Positions 35,415 to 43,636 of a DNA stretch of 64,000 nt are shown here, piece by piece (position 1 is the stretch's first letter; the number at the start of each line of letters is the position of its first letter). The notes beneath the pieces were generated by a model. It was not told the DNA's origin, made no database searches, and saw nothing but the letters and a program-made list of their open reading frames with translations. The DNA is from Flavobacteriales bacterium UBA7612 (GTDB lineage Bacteria > Bacteroidota > Bacteroidia > Flavobacteriales > Weeksellaceae), in NCBI GenBank assembly GCA_002484335.1, contig DLJQ01000005.1:722-64721 (forward strand), written 5' to 3'. A program made the position numbers and the translations under genes.

Positions 35415-36327
35415 TCAATCTTCACTTACAGCAATAGTACTTACTTATAATGAAGAATTACATTTAGAAAGATGTTTACAATCATTACAAAGCGTTTGTT
35501 CAGATATTGTAATTGTAGATTCTTATTCTACAGATAAAACAAAGCAAATAGCAAAAAAATACAATGCACGCTTTTTTCAAAATGCTTGGACAAATCACGC
35601 TACACAGTTAAACTGGGGAATTGATAATACAGCTATAAAAACAGATTGGGTTATTCGTGTAGATGCAGATGAATATTTATCAGAAACATTACAAAAAGAA
35701 ATTCAAGAAAAATTATCTATTCAGAAACATAATATAACAGGAATTAGAGTAAAACGTTTGATGTATTTTTTCGACCAACCACTAAAAAAATCAGGTATGT
35801 ATCCTATATGGCACCTTAAAATATGGAGAAATGGGATGGCTCATTGTGAACAAAGATGGATGGATGAACGAATGAAACTTTCTTCAGGAGAAATTGCTTC
35901 TATTGATGGAGATCTTATTGACCATAATTTAAACAATTTAACTTGGTGGACAGCAAAACATAATGGTTATGCAACAAGAGAAGCGATAGATATATTAGAT
36001 AAAATATATGGTTTTACGTCTGCAGAAATTGTGAAGGGTAAATTTTTTGGTTCTTCTGAAGAACGAAGAAGATGGTTAAAAGAGCGTTACTTAAAATTAC
36101 CATTATTTGTACGACCTTTTATATTCTTTTTAATAAGATATTTTTTTCAATTAGGATTTATTGAAGGGAAAAGAGGTTTTATTTGGAATGTTTTACAATG
36201 TTTTTGGTATCGTTTTTTAGTGGATGCTAAAATTTATGAAGCGTATTACAAAGCTGGAAAAAATAAAGAAAAACTTATTCAGTTTTTTAAAGATGAATAT
36301 GGATACGATGTTACAAAAGTCAGTTAA
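35407..36327 (+). CDS. Glycosyltransferase family 2 protein (WaaE/KdtX-like)
   Basis: 306 residues. VLTYNEELHLERCLQSLQSVCSDIVIVDSYSTDKT and WVIRVDADEYLS hold the nucleotide- and metal-binding sites. The middle region (GMYPIWHLKIWRNGMAHCEQRWMDERM) and a hydrophobic stretch (PLFVRPFIFFLIRYFFQLGFIEGKRG) are common in this subgroup and point to membrane association. Sugar specificity is unknown. Overlaps the acetyltransferase gene by 8 bases. Confidence 0.88.
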   Translation: MSNQSSLTAIVLTYNEELHLERCLQSLQSVCSDIVIVDSYSTDKTKQIAKKYNARFFQNAWTNHATQLNWGIDNTAIKTDWVIRVDADEYLSETLQKEIQEKLSIQKHNITGIRVKRLMYFFDQPLKKSGMYPIWHLKIWRNGMAHCEQRWMDERMKLSSGEIASIDGDLIDHNLNNLTWWTAKHNGYATREAIDILDKIYGFTSAEIVKGKFFGSSEERRRWLKERYLKLPLFVRPFIFFLIRYFFQLGFIEGKRGFIWNVLQCFWYRFLVDAKIYEAYYKAGKNKEKLIQFFKDEYGYDVTKVS

Positions 36328-36333
36328 AAAATA

Positions 36334-37074
36334 ATGAAAATATCAATAATTACAGTTTGCTGGAATGCATCAGCTACATTAGAAGAAACAATAAAGTCAG
36401 TTGCTTCACAATCCTATAACGATATCGAATATATCATTGTTGATGGCGGAAGTACAGATTCTTCAGTAGATATTATAAAAAAATATTCTAATGTTATTGA
36501 CAAATGGGTTTCTGAAAAGGATAAAGGTCTATATGATGCTATGAATAAAGGTGTTGCCATGGCTACAGGAGATTATATTGGTATTTTGAATGCTGATGAT
36601 ACTTTTTTTGAAAAGAATACAATAGAAAAAGTAGCCAAATTTTTACAAGATAATCCTTTAGATGCTTGTGTAGGTGATATTGTACAGCATAAAAATGGAA
36701 AAATAATAAGAAAATATTCTTCTAAAAATTGGATTCCAGAAAAATTAAAAATTGGATTCATGGCTCCTCATCCATCAATATTTTTCAAAAAAGAGCTGTT
36801 CCAAAAGTTTGGAGACTATAAATTAGGATATAAAATAGCTGCCGATTATGAATTGATAATCCGATATTTTATTAAACATGCCATTACTTGGAAATACTCA
36901 GGGATTACAACTACATCAATGTCAGTTGGTGGTGCGAGTAGTTCTGGTCTTAGTAGTTATAATAAAATAACGGAAGAAGTTGCAAAAGCTTTTACAGATA
37001 ATAATATTTCATATTCTCCTTTTAAGGTAAAATATCGTGTTTTTTGGAAGATTTTTGATTTCTTAAAAAAATAG
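36334..37074 (+). CDS. Glycosyltransferase family 2 protein (WcaA/WcaE-like)
   Basis: 246 residues. ITVCWNASATLEETIKSVASQSYNDIEYIIVDGGSTD is the standard GT-A start, with EKDKGLYDAMNKGVAMATGDYIGILNADD for the donor and metal, and HPSIFFKKELF near 150. The soluble, single-domain form is common for internal transferases of capsule loci. Donor and acceptor are unknown. It is 6 bases downstream of the preceding transferase. Confidence 0.9.
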   Translation: MKISIITVCWNASATLEETIKSVASQSYNDIEYIIVDGGSTDSSVDIIKKYSNVIDKWVSEKDKGLYDAMNKGVAMATGDYIGILNADDTFFEKNTIEKVAKFLQDNPLDACVGDIVQHKNGKIIRKYSSKNWIPEKLKIGFMAPHPSIFFKKELFQKFGDYKLGYKIAADYELIIRYFIKHAITWKYSGITTTSMSVGGASSSGLSSYNKITEEVAKAFTDNNISYSPFKVKYRVFWKIFDFLKK

Positions 37075-37082
37075 AATAATTC

Positions 37083-37949
37083 ATGAAGATTGAAAATGAT
37101 TTTTTAAGAGTAGAATTTTCTTTGAAAGGAGCAGAATTAAAATCTATTTTTAATAAAAAAAATAAGAAAGAGATTCTTTGGCAAGCAGATCCAAAGTTTT
37201 GGGCAAAATCAAGCCCTATTCTGTTTCCTATTGTAGGAGCTTTAAAAAATGATAAGTATACCTATTTAGATAAGCAATATTCACTTTCAAGACATGGATT
37301 TGCGAGAGATATGGTTTTTGATAAGATAGAAAATAATGAGAGTAAAATTATTTTTAGTTTAAAATCAAATAAGGATACAATTAAGATTTATCCTTTTCAA
37401 TTTGATTTACAAATAATTTATTCATTAGATTCAAATCGACTAAACGTAGACTATATTGTAAAAAATTTAGAAAAAGAGAATGATCTATTATTTTCTTTAG
37501 GAGCTCATCCTGCTTTTAATATAGAAGTAAACGACGATAAAAATTATTCTGATTATGAAATTTATTTTCCTTCAGATGAATTTTTAGAAATCAATCAATT
37601 AACGAATAATTTAATAGCTGAAAATAAGAAAATTATAAATCTTAATAATAAGAAGTTAGATTTATCCTATCAATTATTCGAAAGTGATGCATTAGTTATG
37701 ACTAACCTAAAAAGTGAATCTCTTATCTTAAGAAATAAAATAGATAATGATTCATTGATATTTAGTTTTAACAATTTTCCTTTTTTTGGAATTTGGGCAG
37801 CAAAGAATGCAAATTTTGTTTGTTTAGAACCTTGGTCAGGTATAGCTGATTTTGAAAATCATAATCAACATCTAGAACAAAAAGTAGGAATATTAAAATT
37901 ATCTTCTACAGAAAATTGGAAAGCAAATTGGTTTATAGAAATATCTTAA
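37083..37949 (+). CDS. Aldose 1-epimerase family protein (LacX-like)
   Basis: 288 residues of the galactose mutarotase-like fold. EIENDFLRVEFSLKGAELKSIF-type beginning, ILWQADPKFWAKSSPILFPIVG, RHGFARDM, SLGAHPAFNIE with a candidate catalytic His, and LEPWSGIADF with a candidate Glu. It is the LacX-like subgroup, whose substrate is uncertain. It is unusual to find it inside a polysaccharide locus; it sits 8 and 6 bases from its neighbours and is clearly in the operon. Confidence 0.85.
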   Translation: MKIENDFLRVEFSLKGAELKSIFNKKNKKEILWQADPKFWAKSSPILFPIVGALKNDKYTYLDKQYSLSRHGFARDMVFDKIENNESKIIFSLKSNKDTIKIYPFQFDLQIIYSLDSNRLNVDYIVKNLEKENDLLFSLGAHPAFNIEVNDDKNYSDYEIYFPSDEFLEINQLTNNLIAENKKIINLNNKKLDLSYQLFESDALVMTNLKSESLILRNKIDNDSLIFSFNNFPFFGIWAAKNANFVCLEPWSGIADFENHNQHLEQKVGILKLSSTENWKANWFIEIS

Positions 37950-37955
37950 TCACTC

Positions 37956-38858
37956 ATGAAAATCACCATCACTGGCGCATCAGGATTTGTAGGGCAAAAT
38001 TTATCTGCTTATCTCAAACAAAATCATCTAAATATTCAAGAGTTATCTCTCAGAGATAATGATTGGAAATCTAGTTTCAATAAAAATACAGATGTAATTA
38101 TTCATTTGGCAGGTAAAGCTCACGACACGGAAAATACTTCTCGAGAGGAAGAATATTTTACAATTAATAGAGACCTTACAATCGCCTTATTCAATGAATT
38201 TTTAAATTCAGGATGTAAAGATTTTTTTTATTTCAGTTCCGTAAAAGCTGTTGCAGATATAACTGATGGTATAGTTGATGAAAATATAATTGCAAACCCA
38301 TTAACAGCCTACGGAAAATCAAAACATCAAGCAGAAGAATATTTATTAAAACAACAACTGCCATCAGGTAAGCGTTTGTTTATTATTCGACCATGTATGA
38401 TTCATGGGCCAGGAAACAAAGGAAACCTTAACTTATTATATAAAATTGTAGAAAAAGGAATTCCTTGGCCATTATCAAAATTCGAAAACAAAAGATCATT
38501 CATAGGAATAGATAATTTATCTTATCTCATTTTACAAATGATACAAAATGAAACTGTGGTTTCTGGGATTTATAATTTTGCAGATGACGAAGCTTTGTCA
38601 ACAAATCAATTGATAGAAACAATAAATTTAACTTTAGGTAAAAAAGCAAAATTTTTACCAATTAATAAAAAATTTGTAGAAAGCATTGCAAAAATTGGAG
38701 ATAAAATACATTTACCTTTAAATTCTGAACGTTTAAAAAAGTTAACAGAAAGCTATGTTGTTTCCAATCAAAAAATTAAAAAAGCATTAGTAATACAACA
38801 ATTACCAATAACAACACAAGAAGGATTAATTAACACAATAAAAAGTTTCAAAAATTAG
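37956..38858 (+). CDS. NAD-dependent epimerase/reductase (WbpV/WreQ-like)
   Basis: 300 residues of the extended SDR family: ITGASGFVGQNLSAYL, HLAGKAHDTENTSREEEYFTIN, YFSSVKAVADIT and YGKSKHQAEEYL (Tyr-Lys). Enzymes of this type, coded next to an initiating sugar transferase, reduce the 4-keto group of UDP-2-acetamido-2,6-dideoxyhexulose (giving UDP-QuiNAc or its epimer). The WbpM-like dehydratase at 44398 could supply that substrate. This pairing is inference. Confidence 0.8.
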   Translation: MKITITGASGFVGQNLSAYLKQNHLNIQELSLRDNDWKSSFNKNTDVIIHLAGKAHDTENTSREEEYFTINRDLTIALFNEFLNSGCKDFFYFSSVKAVADITDGIVDENIIANPLTAYGKSKHQAEEYLLKQQLPSGKRLFIIRPCMIHGPGNKGNLNLLYKIVEKGIPWPLSKFENKRSFIGIDNLSYLILQMIQNETVVSGIYNFADDEALSTNQLIETINLTLGKKAKFLPINKKFVESIAKIGDKIHLPLNSERLKKLTESYVVSNQKIKKALVIQQLPITTQEGLINTIKSFKN

Positions 38859-38924
38859 TTGTAAACCATAAGTAAGTACTAGTTATTTTCAATTACAAAT
38901 AATTATTTCTTTATCATTAAAAAA

Positions 38925-38956
38925 TGTCATTCTGAGCTCGTCGAAAAATCTCTGAG
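38925..38956 (+). repeat. CATTCTGAGC-type repeat, copy 2
   Basis: TGTCATTCTGAGCTCGTCGA, then AAAATCTCTGAG. It matches 39039-39066 for most of its first 20 bases. Confidence 0.65.
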
Positions 38957-39038
38957 TTATTCAGTATTTAAGTTTTATATTTTTAAGATTATATTATAAC
39001 CTTATAACATATCACGTAAAACTAATAACTCATTAATT

Positions 39039-39066
39039 GTCATTCTGAGCCTGTCGAAGAAGATGA
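39039..39066 (+). repeat. CATTCTGAGC-type repeat, copy 3
   Basis: TGTCATTCTGAGCCTGTCGA, then AGAAGATG. Nearest in sequence to copy 2. Confidence 0.65.
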
Positions 39067-39111
39067 ATGTATTTTTTGAATTTAAGGAATAAAGAAAAAA
39101 AATAAAAACAC

Positions 39112-39663
39112 ATGACAAGATTAGTAGATTTTATATGTTCATTTTTTGGATTATTATTTTTATGGCCAATAGGAATCATATTATATATTATAGGACTTTT
39201 TGATACAGGTTCGCCAATATTTGTACAAGAACGAGTGGGCAAAAATAAAAAACCATTCAAATTAATTAAGTTCAGAACGATGGATGTTAATACAAAATCC
39301 GTAGCATCACATTTGGCAAGCCAAGCACAAGTAACAAAATTTGGAAGCTTTTTACGTAAATCAAAATTAGACGAATTACCTCAATTAATAAATGTTCTAA
39401 AAGGAGATATGAGTTTAGTAGGAGCGCGACCTTGTCTTTTTAATCAAACAGAATTAATTGCTGAAAGAGAAAAAAGAGGTGTTTTCAATCATCTTCCAGG
39501 AATTACAGGATTAGGACAAATAAATAACGTTGATATGTCTACTCCAGTAAAATTATCAGAACTAGATGCAGAGATGTACAAAACACTAACGTTATCAAAA
39601 TATTTCGGTTATATATTTGCTACCGTATCTGGTAGTGGGCAAGGAGATCGAGTAGGAAACTAA
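39112..39663 (+). CDS. Initiating phosphoglycosyltransferase (bacterial sugar transferase, PglC/WbaP catalytic type)
   Basis: 183 residues. One N-terminal hydrophobic re-entrant segment (FICSFFGLLFLWPIGIILYIIGL), then PIFVQERVGKNKKPFKLIKFRTM, KSKLDELPQLINVLKGDMSLVGARP with the catalytic Asp-Glu pair, and GITGLGQI. It moves a phosphosugar from a UDP-sugar to undecaprenyl phosphate to start each repeat unit. The end GSGQGDRV is seen in small enzymes that use UDP-QuiNAc-like sugars, as I recall. It is at the end of the cluster after two repeats. Confidence 0.9.
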   Translation: MTRLVDFICSFFGLLFLWPIGIILYIIGLFDTGSPIFVQERVGKNKKPFKLIKFRTMDVNTKSVASHLASQAQVTKFGSFLRKSKLDELPQLINVLKGDMSLVGARPCLFNQTELIAEREKRGVFNHLPGITGLGQINNVDMSTPVKLSELDAEMYKTLTLSKYFGYIFATVSGSGQGDRVGN

Positions 39664-39667
39664 TAGC

Positions 39668-39795
39668 TTTTGGGCAAACCCTTCGGGACCCGCTTTCCAA
39701 TACAATCTTTTCTGATTATTCATTATTTATAATGATGAATAATCAGAAAAGATTTTCATTTCAATCGGTTCTTGCAAAATTGTATATTTTGTAAG
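39668..39795. repeat. Structured intergenic repeat, copy 2
   Basis: It begins TTTTGGGCAAACCC like the copy at 17457, followed by TTCGGGACCCGC. A perfect 20-base-pair stem joins 39704-39723 to 39735-39754 with an 11-base loop, and an outer stem pairs ATACAAT (39700-39706) with ATTGTAT (39779-39785). Its end, TTGCAAAATTGTATATTTTG, resembles the end of copy 1. The hairpin could also act as a transcription end for the sugar transferase gene. Confidence 0.7.
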
Positions 39796-39898
39796 AAATC
39801 CAATACATCAAAATACGTAATACTTTTTTTAACTTCATATTTATTATTTCGTAAATTGACCTTTATATTTGTATAATAACCAACGAATATAATTATAG

Positions 39899-40008
39899 GA
39901 GTTGTTTAAATTTTATATTATAATGTTATTCTTAGCTTATCGAAGAATTTCATTTCGATAGTTTCCTTTACATAAAATAAAAACGAAATAATTAATTTAA
40001 ACAAGCTC
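39899..40008. repeat. Inverted-repeat-bounded unit of 110 bases
   Basis: GAGTTGTTTAAATT at 39899-39912 and AATTTAAACAAGCTC at 39994-40008 are inverted repeats differing by one inserted base. Between them is a CATTCTGAGC-type copy at 39924-39950 (TGTTATTCTTAGCTTATCGA...) with an inner dyad TATCGAA...TTCGATA. Its size and ends recall a miniature inverted-repeat element, but no target duplication is apparent. Confidence 0.45.
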
Positions 40009-40035
40009 ATACAGTAAAAAAATAATCTACAACCT

Positions 40036-41166
40036 ATGAATCAAAGAATTTGGCTTTCATCTCCTCATTTATCTGGAAATGAAATGAAATACATTCATGA
40101 TGCTTTTCAGAAAAATTGGATTACTTCAATAGGAGATAATATCAATGGTTTTGAAGAAGACCTAAAAACATATTTAGGTAATAATCATCAAGTTATCGCC
40201 TTAAATAGTTGTACGTCTGCTTTACATCTTGCATTAGTAATGCTTGGTGTAAATAAAGATGATGAGGTAATTTGCCAATCTATGACATTTTCTGCATCTG
40301 CCAATCCAATAGTTTATCAAGGAGCAAAACCAATTTTTATAGACTCGGAGCCAGAAACATGGAATATATGCCCAATAGCATTAGAAAAAGCTATAAAAGA
40401 TAGAATAGAAAAAGGAAAAACTCTAAAAGCAATTATTACAGTGCATTTATATGGAATGCCATATAAAATTGATGAGGTACATGCTGTGGCAGATAAATAT
40501 GATATTCCAATTATAGAAGATGCTGCAGAAGCTTTAGGATCTAGTTATAAAGGATTAGCAGCAGGTACTTTTGGACATTTTGGAACGATTTCTTTTAATG
40601 GAAATAAAATTATTACAACATCTGGAGGAGGTGCATTGGTTTGTCAAACACAAGAAGATAAAGATAAAACTGTTTTTTTAGCAACACAAGCAAGAGATAA
40701 TGCACCACACTATCAACATTCAAACATTGGATACAATTATCGAATGAGTAATATTGTTGCTGGGATTGGGCGTGGGCAAATTGAAGTTTTAAACCATAGA
40801 GTAAAGGCAAGACGTGCAATGCATGAATTTTATCTAGAAGTTTTTAATGAAATTGAAGGGGTAACTGTTTTTACTGAGCCATCATCAGATTTTTATTCAA
40901 ACCATTGGTTAAGTGCTATTTTAATAGATGAAAAAATTACAGGTAAAACAAGAGAGGAATTACGCTTAGCATTTTTAGAAGATAACATAGAATCACGTCC
41001 TTTATGGAAACCAATGCACTTACAACCTATTTTTGCTGATTTTCCGTATTATGGAGGTAATGTTGCAGAAGAATTATTTGAAAAGGGTTTATGTCTTCCA
41101 TCAGGTTCTAATTTAACAGATGTAGATCGACTTCGAATAAAAGCAGTAATTGATAAAACCTTTTAG
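40036..41166 (+). CDS. DegT/DnrJ/EryC1/StrS-family sugar aminotransferase
   Basis: 376 residues, PLP-dependent. The cofactor lysine is Lys191 in SFNGNKIITTSGGGAL; VIALNSCTSALHLAL, EDAAEALGSSYKG and the NYRMSNIVAGIGRGQ segment fit the PglE/WecE/DesI group. It adds an amino group at C-4 of a UDP- or dTDP-4-keto-6-deoxy sugar, most simply the product of the WbpM-like dehydratase. It begins a separate unit after a 372-base gap and ends with a bidirectional-looking terminator facing wzc. Confidence 0.9.
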   Translation: MNQRIWLSSPHLSGNEMKYIHDAFQKNWITSIGDNINGFEEDLKTYLGNNHQVIALNSCTSALHLALVMLGVNKDDEVICQSMTFSASANPIVYQGAKPIFIDSEPETWNICPIALEKAIKDRIEKGKTLKAIITVHLYGMPYKIDEVHAVADKYDIPIIEDAAEALGSSYKGLAAGTFGHFGTISFNGNKIITTSGGGALVCQTQEDKDKTVFLATQARDNAPHYQHSNIGYNYRMSNIVAGIGRGQIEVLNHRVKARRAMHEFYLEVFNEIEGVTVFTEPSSDFYSNHWLSAILIDEKITGKTREELRLAFLEDNIESRPLWKPMHLQPIFADFPYYGGNVAEELFEKGLCLPSGSNLTDVDRLRIKAVIDKTF

Positions 41167-41173
41167 ATAAATA

Positions 41174-41207
41174 AAAACCCTAACATTAATAAATGTTAGG
41201 GTTTTTT
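41174..41207. terminator. Terminator between the converging polysaccharide operons
   Basis: AAAACCCTAACATT and AATGTTAGGGTTTT form a perfect 14-base-pair stem with an AATA loop, T-rich on both strands, so it can stop transcription of both the aminotransferase gene and wzc. Confidence 0.88.
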
Positions 41208-41209
41208 GT

Positions 41210-41232
41210 CATGTTGAGCTTGTTGAAACATG
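41210..41232 (+). repeat. GAGCTTGTTGAA-type repeat, copy 5
   Basis: CATGTTGAGCTTGTTGAAAC then ATG, with CATGTT and ACATG as partial inverted ends. The closest match is to the other CTGAGCTTGTCGAAG-type copies, all near the 3' end of the polysaccharide cluster. Confidence 0.45.
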
Positions 41233-41265
41233 TATAACTTAATATGCTTAAGGTATATAATTAAA

Positions 41266-43635
41266 CTACTTTTTATTTACGTTTAAATATTTTTTTAATA
41301 AATTTTTACCGTAGCTATTTCTTTCGCCATAGCTGTACTTGTATTTATAATTACCATATCCTTTTGATAAGTTAACATCGTTAAGTACAATAGCCATGTT
41401 TTTTAGACGATTCTCTTCATTTAATTCTTTAGGTATAGCTAATAGATTTTTATCTAAAAGATCAGCTCTTACGATATAAAGTGTAATATCAGCATTATCA
41501 GCGACTAAAAGGGTATCTGTAACTAAGTTGATAGGAGCCGTATCTAAAATAACATAATCATAATGTTGCTTACCATATTCAATAATATTTTTAAATCGTC
41601 CATTCATCAATAGTTCAGCAGGGTTAGGAGGAACCTTACCAGAACGAATAACATCAAATGAATAATTTTTAGGTTGAATGATAATTTCATTTACATTTAA
41701 ATCTGTAGAAGCTAAATATTCAGATATTCCCTCTCTATTAATATATTCATCTTTTATACCTAAATACTCTAATACTTTAGGTTTTCTAATATCTCCACCA
41801 ATTAATAAAACTGATTTTCCAGACATACTTAATACTTGTGCAAGATTAATAGATATAAAAGATTTTCCTTCACCACTAATTGTAGATGTAACACATATAA
41901 CTTTAGCTTCTTTATCTCCTTTCAATAAAAAATTGATATTTGTACGTAATAATCGGAAAGATTCTGATACAATTGATTGATCATTGAATTCAACTAAAGA
42001 TTGAGTACTTTGAGGAATTTCTCCAGCAACAGGTACATTTAATATACCTTCTATATCTTCTTTAGATTTTACAGTATTATTCAATAAGAAATAAATATAA
42101 ATACCAGAAAAAGGAATTATAAAGCCTAAAATTAATGCTCCTAAGTAAATAATACTTTTTTTAGGGGAAACAGGAATTTTATTTTCATAGGCAAAATCAA
42201 TTACTTTTATATTTTCTGGAGTCGCAGCAGCTTTTATTTCGTTTTCTTCGCGTTTTTGTAATAAAAATAAATACAATGATTCTACAATTTGTTGTTGACG
42301 AGAAATATCTCTAAAACCACGTTCTTGGCTAGGAACTTTTTGTATTTTTCCTGCAATTTGATTTTGTTTTCCTTGAATAGAATTTACAGTTAATTGAGTA
42401 TTGGTTCTGTAAATACGTAAACTATTTTTAAGATTCTTTTTTACATTGTTAATTTGCTCTTGTAATTGTACAACATTCGGATGCTCTTTTGTTACAGACT
42501 TCAACATATCTTCTTTGTTTAAAATGAGTTGGTTATATGCATCAATTTCTGCTGTAATAGAAAGATCACTAAGACCTAAGTTTGTTGGCAACAAATCTGT
42601 TTTATTTGTACTTAGAGCCTCATTCATGTAATCAACTAATTGTAGTTGAGTGGTTGATGTTAATAAATTTTTATCATTATCAGATGCACTTTCTAAAAAA
42701 ATAGAAGCTTCTGAGGTAACGTCAGTTATTTTATTATTTACCTTGTATTGCTCTAAACTACGATCAACACCACTTAGATCAACAGAAATTATTTTTAATC
42801 GATTATTAATAAATTTTGAAGTTGCTTCTGTTAGTCGATTGTTATCATAAAGAATGTCTTTATTATAAGTGTCAATTAAATCATTAATTATTTTTTTAGA
42901 TATTTCTGGAACAGCTCCGATAATTGAAAAGTTAATAATTTTAGATGTTTTGTCTGAATTAGGGTCTATACTTAGACTATTTTTTAAATTATTAACAGTT
43001 GCATCTATAGGCTCTTTATCTATTTGTAATTGTTTATTAATAATATCTGTATGATAACCATTTGTTGTAATAATAAAGCTTTCGTCTTTAATTGTTACTT
43101 TTTGACCAAATGAATAAGTTTTAGAATCTTTAGTTTTTTTATTTTCTAATTTATATTTTGTGTTAGATAGTATAGTAATTAAAAAACTTTGATTTGATTG
43201 ATTATCATTAGTAAAAAAAATAATGCTTATTGGTGAATTTTCTTGAGGTATTTGCTTTGTTACTATATCACCAACATTAGAATATTTTACATTCAGATGA
43301 TTTTTCAGAACAACCTTTGTTAATAAACGATTCGATTTGATTACATCTATTTGATCTCCAACTTCAGAGTTTGTAGAAGATCCTCCAAGAATGGCTTGAT
43401 CCATAACTTCTGCTAAATCTCCTGTTGAAGACTTTTGCTCATTCAATAAAATTTTAGCAGATACTTTATATTGATTCTGAGTATACCTAAGATAAATAAA
43501 AGCTCCAAATAAAGCAATGAAAATACTTATAACAAACCATTTCCAATAAAATAAATATTGTTCAATAATTTGTCTTATATTAATATTTTCTTCTTTATTA
43601 TCAGAAAAATTATTATTTATATTATTATCTTTCAT
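41266..43635 (-). CDS. wzc: Wzc-type polysaccharide co-polymerase and tyrosine autokinase
   Basis: 789 residues. N-terminal TM at about 30-50, a long periplasmic Wzz-like domain with coiled coil, TM2 near 500, then a BY-kinase: Walker A SGEGKS at 587-592, Walker A' VLLIGGDIRKP at 609-619 and Walker B YVILDTAP at 694-701. The C-terminal tail has seven tyrosines (760, 763, 765, 767, 769, 775, 783) as substrate cluster. It controls chain length and export with Wza. No Wzb-like phosphatase is in the window. It lies 1 base after wza. Confidence 0.94.
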   Translation of the reverse strand: MKDNNINNNFSDNKEENINIRQIIEQYLFYWKWFVISIFIALFGAFIYLRYTQNQYKVSAKILLNEQKSSTGDLAEVMDQAILGGSSTNSEVGDQIDVIKSNRLLTKVVLKNHLNVKYSNVGDIVTKQIPQENSPISIIFFTNDNQSNQSFLITILSNTKYKLENKKTKDSKTYSFGQKVTIKDESFIITTNGYHTDIINKQLQIDKEPIDATVNNLKNSLSIDPNSDKTSKIINFSIIGAVPEISKKIINDLIDTYNKDILYDNNRLTEATSKFINNRLKIISVDLSGVDRSLEQYKVNNKITDVTSEASIFLESASDNDKNLLTSTTQLQLVDYMNEALSTNKTDLLPTNLGLSDLSITAEIDAYNQLILNKEDMLKSVTKEHPNVVQLQEQINNVKKNLKNSLRIYRTNTQLTVNSIQGKQNQIAGKIQKVPSQERGFRDISRQQQIVESLYLFLLQKREENEIKAAATPENIKVIDFAYENKIPVSPKKSIIYLGALILGFIIPFSGIYIYFLLNNTVKSKEDIEGILNVPVAGEIPQSTQSLVEFNDQSIVSESFRLLRTNINFLLKGDKEAKVICVTSTISGEGKSFISINLAQVLSMSGKSVLLIGGDIRKPKVLEYLGIKDEYINREGISEYLASTDLNVNEIIIQPKNYSFDVIRSGKVPPNPAELLMNGRFKNIIEYGKQHYDYVILDTAPINLVTDTLLVADNADITLYIVRADLLDKNLLAIPKELNEENRLKNMAIVLNDVNLSKGYGNYKYKYSYGERNSYGKNLLKKYLNVNKK

Positions 43636-43636
43636 T

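Larger units (their letters stand above)
38859..39111. other. 253-base gap with two degenerate repeats
   Basis: No gene is seen. The gap holds two copies of the CATTCTGAGC-type repeat (38925-38956 and 39039-39066), in the same orientation and 114 bases apart, with A/T-rich DNA between. No hairpin terminator follows the epimerase, so the operon may continue through to the sugar transferase. Confidence 0.6.
39664..40035. other. 372-base intergenic region rich in repeats
   Basis: No coding sequence recognised. In order: a structured repeat (39668-39795), about 100 bases of A/T-rich DNA, and an inverted-repeat unit (39899-40008) with a CATTCTGAGC-type copy inside. In related clusters an acetyltransferase gene often lies between the initiating transferase and the aminotransferase; none is found here. 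Confidence 0.7.

Noticed and set aside
38925..41232. Repeated CATTCTGAGC-type sequences considered as a CRISPR array
   Set aside because: The copies are unevenly spaced (about 100 to 1,300 bases), degenerate, and have no regular spacers or cas genes.
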